From: Paraconexibacter algicola | GTDB lineage: Bacteria > Actinomycetota > Thermoleophilia > Solirubrobacterales > Solirubrobacteraceae | Length of the DNA: 64,000 nt | Reading direction: 5' to 3' | Assembly: GCF_003044185.1 (NCBI RefSeq) | Contig: NZ_PYYB01000001.1 | Coordinates: 992,001 to 1,056,000 of the forward strand | Shown: positions 57,307 to 64,000 of the stretch, piece after piece | How positions within the stretch are numbered: the stretch's first letter is position 1 | Layout of the letters: each line of letters opens with the position of its first letter | The notes under the pieces: generated by a model | What the model saw: the letters and a program-made list of their open reading frames with translations, nothing else | Databases searched by the model: none | Told to the model about the DNA's origin: nothing | Program-made: the position numbers and the translations under genes

Positions 57307-59298
57307 ATGTCCGCAGCGCCCGTCGCCGTGCTGACCGACGCGCAGCGCGCCACGCTCGCACTGGTGTGCGACACCTACGCGCCCGCGGTGCCGAGCGCGA
57401 GCGCCGACCCGGTGGAGCGCGCGTTCCTCGAGCGTCCCGCGACCGCGGTCGGCGTCGTCGAGCAGGTCGAGGGCCTGATGGGCCAGGTCATGACCCCGGA
57501 GGAGATCGCCGGGTTCGCCGGCCTGCTGGAGGCGCTGGCGGATGCCGGGTTCGACGCGGCCGACCTCGCCGGGCGGACCGCGATCCTGCACGGCGTCGCC
57601 GCCGACCCGGCGGCACGGCTCGGGCTCGACGCGCTGCGCGGCCTGACGATGCTGTTCTTCTACGGGCTGCCGGGCGCCGACGGGCGCAACGTCAACTGGG
57701 ACGCGATCGGCTTCCCGGGCCCGCCGAGCGCCCCGCCGGCGACGCCCAAGACGCTCGCGGTGCACGAGGTCTCCGGGGAGCACGCCGTGCTCGCCTGCGA
57801 CGTCGTGGTCGTCGGCTCGGGCGCCGGCGGCGGCGTCGTCGCGGCGCGCTGCGCCGCGGCGGGCAAGGAGGTCCTCGTGCTCGAGGCGGGCCAGTACCGC
57901 AACGAGGCCGACTTCTCCAACCTCGAGGTGCCCGGGTACTTCGAGCTCTACTACGGCGGCGGGCTCGCCTCGTCGGAGTCCGGGTCGCTCGCGATCCTCG
58001 CGGGCGCCACGCTCGGCGGCGGCACCGTGGTGAACTACATGAACTGCGTGCGGCCGCCCGCCGCGGTCCTGGCGGAGTGGGCGGGCCACGGGCTCGACGG
58101 TCTCGACGACGACGCGTTCGTGCGCGACCACGTCGACGTCGTGCTCGAGCGCATCGGGGCGAACACCGAGGCCACGACGCAGAACGGCACGCACCGGCGG
58201 ATGCTCGCCGCCTGCGACGCGCTGGGCTACGAGCACCGGCCGCTGTGGCGCAACGCCGCCCCCGACGACGACCCCGAGCGATGCGGCTTCTGCCTGCTCG
58301 GCTGCCAGCGCGGCTGCAAGCGCTCGTCGATGACGACGTGGCTGCAGGACGCCTCCGACGACGGCGCTCGGGCGATCACCGGCTGCCACGTCGACCGCGT
58401 GACGGTGGACGCGACGGGCGCCGCCACCGGGGTCGTCGCGACCGTCACCGCGCCGGACGGCACGACCACGGCGCTGACCGTGCGCGCGTCGACCGTCGTC
58501 GTCGCCGCGGGCTCGATCGAGTCACCCGCGCTGCTGCTGCGCTCCGGGATCGGCGGGCCGGCGGTCGGCCGGAACCTGCGCGTGCACCCGGCGTTCGTCG
58601 TCTACGGGATCTACGACGAGCCGGTCGAGGGCTGGCGCGGGCAGGTGCAGTCCGCGCTCTCGGACCACTTCTTCGACGTGCAGGACGGCCACGGCTTCCT
58701 GCTCGAGGCGGCCGGGCAGATGCCCGCCTTCGCGGCCGTCGCCTACCCGTGGGACAGCGGGGAGCAGCACAAGCGCCTCATGCGGCTGATGCCGAACACC
58801 GCGCCGTTCATCACCGTCGCGCGCGACCACGGATCGGGCCGGGTCGTGCTCGACGACCGCGGCCGGGCGGTGGTGCGCTGGGACCTCGACGATCCGGTCG
58901 ACCGCGAGCTGGCGGTCCGCGCGCACGTCGAGCTCGCGCGCATGCACGTCGCCGCGGGGGCGGCGGAGCTCGTGACGACGCACGCGCGCGAGCTGCGCTG
59001 GCGCCAGGGCGACGACCTCGACGCGTTCCTGGACCGGCTGCGCGAGGCGTCCTACGACGCCGGGCAGGTGACGTGCTTCAGCGCCCACCAGATGGGGTCG
59101 TGCCGGATGGGCGGCGACCCGGAGACCTCGGTGGCCGACGGGCGCGGCGAGCTGCACGACGCGCCGGGGGTGTGGATCGGGGACGCGAGCGCGTTCCCGA
59201 CCGCGCCGGGGGTCAACCCGATGGTCACGATCATGGCGCTCGCCGACCGCACGGCGGCGGCGATCCTCGCGGGCGATCAGTCCCTGGTCGCGTCGTAG
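57307..59298 (+). CDS. GMC oxidoreductase, long-chain-alcohol-oxidase-like
   Basis: The 663-residue flavoprotein has an N-terminal helical extension (about 8-150, TDAQRATLALVCDTYAPAVPS, similar to gluconate dehydrogenase subunit 3). The GMC core begins with VVVVGSGAGGGVVAARCAAAG. It includes LGGGTVVNYMNC, the distinctive CGFCLLGCQRGCKRSSMTTWL cysteine block of fatty alcohol oxidases, AGSIESPALLLRSGI and the C-terminal QMGSCRMGG, then GDASAFPTAPGVNPMVTIMALA. It likely oxidises long-chain or sterol-like alcohols. A strong Shine-Dalgarno (GAGAGGAGAGG) precedes ATG 57307, and TTAGGGTC upstream may be its -10. It overlaps the convergent HxlR gene by 22 bp. Confidence 0.88.
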   Translation: MSAAPVAVLTDAQRATLALVCDTYAPAVPSASADPVERAFLERPATAVGVVEQVEGLMGQVMTPEEIAGFAGLLEALADAGFDAADLAGRTAILHGVAADPAARLGLDALRGLTMLFFYGLPGADGRNVNWDAIGFPGPPSAPPATPKTLAVHEVSGEHAVLACDVVVVGSGAGGGVVAARCAAAGKEVLVLEAGQYRNEADFSNLEVPGYFELYYGGGLASSESGSLAILAGATLGGGTVVNYMNCVRPPAAVLAEWAGHGLDGLDDDAFVRDHVDVVLERIGANTEATTQNGTHRRMLAACDALGYEHRPLWRNAAPDDDPERCGFCLLGCQRGCKRSSMTTWLQDASDDGARAITGCHVDRVTVDATGAATGVVATVTAPDGTTTALTVRASTVVVAAGSIESPALLLRSGIGGPAVGRNLRVHPAFVVYGIYDEPVEGWRGQVQSALSDHFFDVQDGHGFLLEAAGQMPAFAAVAYPWDSGEQHKRLMRLMPNTAPFITVARDHGSGRVVLDDRGRAVVRWDLDDPVDRELAVRAHVELARMHVAAGAAELVTTHARELRWRQGDDLDAFLDRLREASYDAGQVTCFSAHQMGSCRMGGDPETSVADGRGELHDAPGVWIGDASAFPTAPGVNPMVTIMALADRTAAAILAGDQSLVAS

Positions 59299-59648
59299 GC
59301 GGCCTGCGCGGCGAGGACCTCGCCCATCGAGCCCTCGACGAGCTCGATCAGGGCGACGAGCTGCTCGGCGAGGCGCGCGCCGAGCGGCGTCAGGCGGTAC
59401 TCGACCTTGGGCGGGATCGTGCCCTGCACGTCGCGGACGACGAAGCCGTCGCGTTCGAGCGCCTGCAGGGTCTGGGCGAGCATCTTCTCGCTGACCCCGT
59501 CGACGCGGCGGCGCAGGGCGTTGAAGCGGGCGGGACCCTCGTGGAGCGCCCCGAGGGCGAGCGCGCCCCAGCGGCCGGTGACGTCCTGCAGGACGAGCCG
59601 CGAGGTGCACGCACGGGCGAAGACGTCGCTCTCGAGGGCCGGATCCAC
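59277..59648 (-). CDS. HxlR-family transcriptional regulator
   Basis: The 123-residue winged-helix protein has ARACTSRLVLQDVTGRWGALALGALHEGPARFNALRRRVDGVSEKMLAQTLQALERDGFVVRDV, an unmistakable HxlR/MarR-like DNA-binding domain, followed by PPKVEYRLTPLGARL. The conserved Cys before the first helix (ARAC) is the redox or electrophile sensor of QorR/YodB/HypR-type members. It is divergent from a QorB-like gene, the same arrangement as E. coli ytfH-ytfG. It starts at GTG 59648 with TACGAT 5 nt upstream. Confidence 0.93.
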   Translation of the reverse strand: MDPALESDVFARACTSRLVLQDVTGRWGALALGALHEGPARFNALRRRVDGVSEKMLAQTLQALERDGFVVRDVQGTIPPKVEYRLTPLGARLAEQLVALIELVEGSMGEVLAAQAAYDATRD

Positions 59649-59666
59649 CGACCGATCGTAGCGGAT

Positions 59667-59700
59667 CGATAGTGCTTACTTTTCGATAGTGCTAGCTTTT
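59667..59700. promoter_or_regulatory. Tandem 17-bp direct repeat, probable HxlR operators
   Basis: CGATAGTGCTTACTTTT (59667-59683) is directly followed by CGATAGTGCTAGCTTTT (59684-59700), 15 of 17 bases identical. It is the most AT-rich tract in the area, in a 57-bp divergent intergenic region. The second copy contains TAGCTT (59693-59698), a -10-like hexamer 7 nt before ATG 59706, so regulator binding would cover the promoter of the oxidoreductase gene. Confidence 0.75.
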
Positions 59701-59705
59701 TCGCC

Positions 59706-60563
<858 letters not shown>

Positions 60564-60570
60564 GCGCCGC

Positions 60571-61017
60571 TCAGCAGCGCGGCGTGGTCGACGCCTCGTT
60601 GGCGTCGAAGAACGCGCGGAGGGCCTCGGCGTGGAGGTCCTCCAGCGCGGGCAGCAGCGCGCCCGCGATCGGGTGGGCGGCCATGTCGCCCTCGCGCTCG
60701 AGGTGGCGGCCCATGCCGAACTCGGCGACGGCGTCCTTCAGCACGCCGACGCGCGCGATCGTCGTCTCGATCCGCGCGGTCGCCTCCGCGTAGCTCATGT
60801 CGGCGAACTCGTCGACCAGCGACGTCAGCTCCCGCAGCGCGAGTGCCTCGTCGGTCGACATCGACGCGTTCGCGAACCGCGCCTCGCGGATCGTGCGCAG
60901 CGCGTGCAGGGTCGCACCGATCTGATCGGTCGTGAGGTCGAACACGACGGTGACGGCGGGCAGACCCTCGTGGTCCAGCCGGACGTCGATCAGATGTGGG
61001 AGCTCCACGAAGTGCAT
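60571..61017 (-). CDS. Hypothetical protein
   Basis: The 148-residue soluble protein from ATG 61017 begins MHFVELPHLIDVRLDHEGLPAVTVVFDL and is otherwise mainly helical (IGATLHALRTIREARFANASM, ALALRELTSLVDEFADMSYAEATARIETTIARVGVLKDAV). It ends in a Cys-containing tail. No family was recognised. It converges with the quinone oxidoreductase gene (8 nt apart). A TACACA hexamer lies 5 nt upstream, so a leaderless start is possible. A longer reading from 61116 would run through the inverted repeat at 61033 and is not preferred. Confidence 0.65.
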   Translation of the reverse strand: MHFVELPHLIDVRLDHEGLPAVTVVFDLTTDQIGATLHALRTIREARFANASMSTDEALALRELTSLVDEFADMSYAEATARIETTIARVGVLKDAVAEFGMGRHLEREGDMAAHPIAGALLPALEDLHAEALRAFFDANEASTTPRC

Positions 61018-61032
61018 GTGCCTGTGTATCGG

Positions 61033-61066
61033 ACGCAACGGTCGGAAACCGGAGCGGTCGTTGCGT
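61033..61066. repeat. Inverted repeat upstream of the hypothetical gene at 60571
   Basis: ACGCAACG (61033-61040) and CGTTGCGT (61059-61066) are perfect 8-bp arms with an 18-nt spacer, 16 nt upstream of the start at 61017. This is a candidate operator or leader hairpin. The rest of the 61018-61282 interval shows no gene that I can support. Confidence 0.5.
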
Positions 61067-61282
61067 ATCCGTGCCCGGAACGGTGACAGATCATCCGTGC
61101 GGGACGGGCGCCGCACCGCCCGCGCGGCGACCGCGCCCCGGCACGACCACCGGGTTCGAACCGCCAGGAGCCCGCATTCTGGGCGTGGCTGCAGGGCCGA
61201 TGCAGGAGCACCGGCGGGTCGTCGCCCAGCCGCCCTGCGCCTGAACCTGGCACCGGGGCAGTCGATGCCTGGCGCCTCGGGG

Positions 61283-63286
61283 TCAGTCCTCGGGCGGCGC
61301 CTCGATCGCCGCCAGCAGCGACCCGGCGTCCACCTGCGCTCCGACCTGGACCGGCAGCTCGGTCACCGTGCCGTCCAGCGGCGCGACGATCTCGTGCTCC
61401 ATCTTCATCGCCTCGAGGACCAGCAGCGGCGTGCCCGCGGACACCTCGTCCCCGACGCGCACGTCGACGCGGATGACCGAGCCGGGCATCGGCGCGAGCA
61501 GCGATCCGGGCGCGTCCTGCGCGCTCGGATCGAGGTAGCGCTCCTGCTCGACGAGGTCGACCTGCCCGGCCGGACCGGTCACCGCGGTCGGCCCCGCCTC
61601 CAGCCCCGCCGCGCGCCGCACGCTGAAGGCGTGGCGCACCCCGTCGACCTCGAGCACCACCGCCTCCGCGGTGGCGGACAGCAGCCGCACGTCCCCGAGC
61701 GGGGCGTCGTCGACCGCGATCCGGTCCAGGCCCTCGCGGCGGAAGCAGTACGTCACGCGCAGGACCGCGTCGCCGTGCGCGTACTCCACGAGCTGGTCCT
61801 GGGACGGGCTGTTGCGCCAGCCGCTGGGCAGCGTCGCCTGCACGACCGCCGCGTCGCGCTCGGCCGCCTGCCGGGCGAGCGCCGCGGCCGCCGCCGCCAG
61901 CCGCACCTCCTGCGGGGAGGCGAGCGGCGCCCGCAGCGGCAGCGACTCGTCCCGGTCCAGGAAGCGCGTGTCGATCTCCCCGGCGAGGAACCGCTCGTCC
62001 TCCAGCAGCCGCACGAGGAAGTCCCGGTTGGTCCGCAGCCCGTCGATGTGCGTCTGGCGCAGCGCGGCCGCGAGCGTCCGCGCGGCCTCCGCGCGCGTCG
62101 GGGCGTGCGCGATGACCTTCGCGATCATCGGGTCGTAGTAGATCGAGACCTCCGACCCCGACTCGACGCCCGCGTCGACGCGCAGGCCCGGGCGGTCCTG
62201 CGGGAACGCCAGGCGCGTGAGCACCCCGGTCTGCGGGAGGAAGTCGCTCGCGGGATCCTCGGCGTAGAGGCGGACCTCGATCGAATGCCCCACCGGCTCC
62301 GGCTTCCTCGCATGCGCACCGATCGGCGCGCCCGCCGCGATCTGCAGCTGCTCGCGGACGAGGTCGACGCCCGTGACCTCCTCGGTCACCGGATGCTCGA
62401 CCTGCAGGCGCGTGTTGACCTCGAGGAAGAAGAAGTCCTCGCTGCCGTCCGCGGCCAGGAGGAACTCCACCGTGCCCGCTCCGACGTACGCGATCGCCTC
62501 GCCGGCGGCGACCGCGGCGTCCCCCATCCGCGCGCGGAGCTCCGGCGACACGGCGACGGACGGGGACTCCTCGAGCACCTTCTGGTGGCGGCGCTGGACC
62601 GAGCACTCGCGCTCGCCCAGGTGCGTGACGGTGCCGTGCGTGTCGCCCAGGATCTGGATCTCGACGTGCCGGCCGCGCTCGACGAACCGCTCGAGGAGCA
62701 TGCTGTCGTCGCCGAAGGCGTCCTTGGCCAGCCGCCGCGCGGCGCCGACGGCGGCCTCGAGCTCGTCGGCGGAGCCCACCACCTGCATGCCCTTGCCGCC
62801 GCCCCCGGCGGACGGCTTGACGAGCAGCGGGTAGCCGACCCCGTCCGCCGCCTCGCGCAGCGCTGCGCCCTCGAGGCCGGTGACGTCGGCGTCCGGCAGC
62901 ACGGGCACGCCCGCGTCGCGCAGCCGCGACTTGGCCCCGATCTTCGACCCCATGGCGTCGATCGCCTCCGGGGTCGGGCCGACGAAGGTGACGCCCGCGT
63001 CCGCGCACGCGCGCGCGAAGGACGACGACTCGGCGAGGAAGCCGTAGCCGGGATGGACGGCGTCGGCGCCGGTGCGGCGCGCCGCGTCGAGCAGCGCGTC
63101 GACGCGCAGGTAGGACTCGGCGGGCGTGTTGCCGCCGAGGCGGACCGCGACGTCCGCCTCGCGCACGAACGGCATGTCCGCGTCGGCGTCGGAGTACACG
63201 GCGACCGTGCGCAGGCCCATCGCGCGCGCGGTGCGGATGATGCGGCGGGCGATCTCGCCGCGGTTGGCGATCAGGAGCGTCTTCAT
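61283..63286 (-). CDS. accA1: Biotin-dependent acyl-CoA carboxylase alpha subunit (biotin carboxylase + BCCP)
   Basis: The 667-residue protein carboxylates its own biotin using ATP and bicarbonate. Biotin carboxylase (about 1-450): LLIANRGEIARRIIRTAR, the ATP-grasp KPSAGGGGKGMQVV, ECSVQRRHQKVLEESPS and EVNTRLQVEHPVTE. A BT-like linker region (about 480-585) follows, then BCCP (about 590-667) with biotinyl-Lys628 in VLEAMKMEHEIVAP. The partner downstream in the operon (upstream in transcription) is a methylcrotonyl-CoA-type carboxyltransferase, so leucine or isoprenoid-type catabolism is most likely; acetyl/propionyl-CoA use cannot be excluded. The start is 10 nt after the beta-subunit stop with an AGAGGGA ribosome site. 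Confidence 0.93.
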   Translation of the reverse strand: MKTLLIANRGEIARRIIRTARAMGLRTVAVYSDADADMPFVREADVAVRLGGNTPAESYLRVDALLDAARRTGADAVHPGYGFLAESSSFARACADAGVTFVGPTPEAIDAMGSKIGAKSRLRDAGVPVLPDADVTGLEGAALREAADGVGYPLLVKPSAGGGGKGMQVVGSADELEAAVGAARRLAKDAFGDDSMLLERFVERGRHVEIQILGDTHGTVTHLGERECSVQRRHQKVLEESPSVAVSPELRARMGDAAVAAGEAIAYVGAGTVEFLLAADGSEDFFFLEVNTRLQVEHPVTEEVTGVDLVREQLQIAAGAPIGAHARKPEPVGHSIEVRLYAEDPASDFLPQTGVLTRLAFPQDRPGLRVDAGVESGSEVSIYYDPMIAKVIAHAPTRAEAARTLAAALRQTHIDGLRTNRDFLVRLLEDERFLAGEIDTRFLDRDESLPLRAPLASPQEVRLAAAAAALARQAAERDAAVVQATLPSGWRNSPSQDQLVEYAHGDAVLRVTYCFRREGLDRIAVDDAPLGDVRLLSATAEAVVLEVDGVRHAFSVRRAAGLEAGPTAVTGPAGQVDLVEQERYLDPSAQDAPGSLLAPMPGSVIRVDVRVGDEVSAGTPLLVLEAMKMEHEIVAPLDGTVTELPVQVGAQVDAGSLLAAIEAPPED

Positions 63287-63296
63287 GGTCGTCCCT

Positions 63297-64000
63297 CTAC
63301 ATCCGGAAGACGCCGTAGCCGTCGGCGCCCTCCACCGTGCCGGAGTGCACCGCGCTGAGCGCGAGGCCCAGGGCGGTCCGCGTGTCGCGCGGATCGATGA
63401 TGCCGTCGTCGTAGAGCAGGCCGCTGTTGGCGAGCGCGAGCGACTCGCGCTCGATCTGCTCCTCGACCGCCTTGCGCATCGCGGCGTCGAAGTCCTCGTC
63501 GTAGGCCTTGCCCTTCGCCTCGGCGGCCGCGCGGGCGACGATGCTCAGCACGCCCGCCAGCTGCTGCGGGCCCATCACCGCGAGCTTCGCGTTGGGCCAG
63601 GCGAAGACGAAGCGCGGGTTGTACGCGCGCCCGCTCATGCCGTAGTTGCCCGCCCCGTAGGAGCCGCCGGCGATGAGCGCGAGGTGCGGCACGGTCGAGT
63701 TCGTGACCGCGTTGATCATCTGCGCACCGTGCTTGATGATCCCCTTCTGCTCGTACTCCTTGCCGACCATGAAGCCGGTGACGTTGTGGATGAAGAGCAG
63801 CGGGACGTCCATCCGGTTGGTCAGCTGGATGAACTGCGTGCCCTTCTGGGCCTCCTCGCTGAAGAGGATGCCCTGGGTGTTGGCGATGATGCCGACGGGG
63901 AAGCCGTGGATCGCGCCCCAGCCGGTGGTGAGCGAGGTCCCGTAGAGGGGCTTGAACTCGTCGTAGTCGCTGCCGTCGAGGATCCGCGCGATGACCTCGC
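63297..64000 (-). CDS. accD1: Acyl-CoA carboxylase beta subunit, methylcrotonyl-CoA type (5' end beyond window)
   Basis: About 234 C-terminal residues are visible, reading in from the right edge without a start. They include DEFKPLYGTSLTTGWGAIHG, VGIIANTQGILFSEEAQKG, FIQLTNRMDVPLLFIHNVTGFMVGKEYEQKGIIKHGAQM, GGSYGAGNYGMSGRAYNPRFVFAWPNAKLAVMGPQQLAGVL and the C-terminal DPRDTRTALGLALSAVHSGTV. The FMVGKEYE...GIxKHGAKM block is characteristic of 3-methylcrotonyl-CoA carboxylase beta rather than propionyl-CoA carboxylase. It transfers CO2 from biotin to the acyl-CoA. It precedes the alpha subunit in the same operon. Confidence 0.93.
   Translation of the reverse strand, partial: EVIARILDGSDYDEFKPLYGTSLTTGWGAIHGFPVGIIANTQGILFSEEAQKGTQFIQLTNRMDVPLLFIHNVTGFMVGKEYEQKGIIKHGAQMINAVTNSTVPHLALIAGGSYGAGNYGMSGRAYNPRFVFAWPNAKLAVMGPQQLAGVLSIVARAAAEAKGKAYDEDFDAAMRKAVEEQIERESLALANSGLLYDDGIIDPRDTRTALGLALSAVHSGTVEGADGYGVFRM

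Noticed and set aside
61140-61180. tRNA remnant suggested by a GGTTCGAAC T-loop-like string
   Set aside because: The flanking bases do not form a 5-bp T stem and no anticodon or acceptor arm can be drawn on either strand.

Overview
The window is a very GC-rich chromosomal segment that is almost fully packed with genes. It suggests an actinobacterium, most likely class Thermoleophilia (Solirubrobacterales, e.g. Patulibacter/Conexibacter/Solirubrobacter-like). This is an inference from base composition, abundant GTG starts, GTGA/ATGA stop-start overlaps, leaderless-looking promoters, a mycobacterial-type DesA3 desaturase with its reductase, and many secreted proteins with Arg-rich beta C-termini. 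No IS element, integrase, prophage or CRISPR array is visible. The only repeat cluster is three 48-nt palindromic units at 8737-9001.

Layout. 1-9.4 kb: thiamine genes (partial thiO, divergent thiE), dihydrolipoamide dehydrogenase, a DsbA-like protein, a small polyprenyl-phosphate sugar transferase, a lipoyl-less E2-like acyltransferase, lipB, then the palindrome cluster. 9.4-13.9 kb: ferredoxin reductase plus fatty-acid desaturase operon behind overlapping inverted repeats, and a receptor-type Ser/Thr kinase. 13.9-19.4 kb: glutamate decarboxylase, an FHA-HTH regulator, lipA, and a rhomboid / small membrane protein / D,D-carboxypeptidase operon. 19.4-24.3 kb: two acyl-CoA dehydrogenases with candidate operators, a YugP-type protease, a DUF2461 protein and a LysR regulator.

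24.5-28.3 kb: a complete red-light sensing operon of heme oxygenase (makes biliverdin), bacteriophytochrome histidine kinase and two tandem Rcp1-like response regulators. 28.3-38.3 kb: a lipoprotein, a possible subtilisin-inhibitor-like protein, tRNA-Ala(TGC), a patatin, a YpfJ-type metalloprotease, a membrane diguanylate cyclase, an Ntn-hydrolase-like protein and a large FG-GAP/choice-of-anchor secreted protein. 38.3-44.8 kb: acyl-CoA ligase, AzlC/AzlD exporter, amine-oxidase-like flavoprotein, tRNA-Ala(CGC) with a strong terminator, and a P450/TetR divergon sharing a perfect 10-bp-arm palindrome.

44.8-51.0 kb: secreted LVIVD-repeat protein; a three-gene ECF-sigma / membrane protein / secreted protein operon; a perfect 19-bp inverted repeat; glnK-amtB with a PII protein lacking the T-loop Tyr51. 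51-61 kb: an HSL-type esterase, an acylphosphatase fused to what looks like a degenerate LigD phosphoesterase domain, a BASS transporter, a VOC protein, a helical-repeat secreted protein, a CocE/NonD hydrolase, a long-chain-alcohol-oxidase-like GMC enzyme and an HxlR/QorB divergon with tandem 17-bp direct repeats. 61.3-64 kb: biotin-dependent acyl-CoA carboxylase (methylcrotonyl-CoA type), alpha subunit complete and beta subunit running off the end.

Functional links: Lpd, LipA, LipB and the E2-like protein share the lipoate / 2-oxoacid dehydrogenase theme. Acyl-CoA ligase, acyl-CoA dehydrogenases, desaturase, alcohol oxidase and carboxylase form a lipid and branched-chain acyl metabolism theme. 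At least a dozen genes start 6-9 nt downstream of a TA-S-N-N-T hexamer without a Shine-Dalgarno, which points to widespread leaderless transcription.
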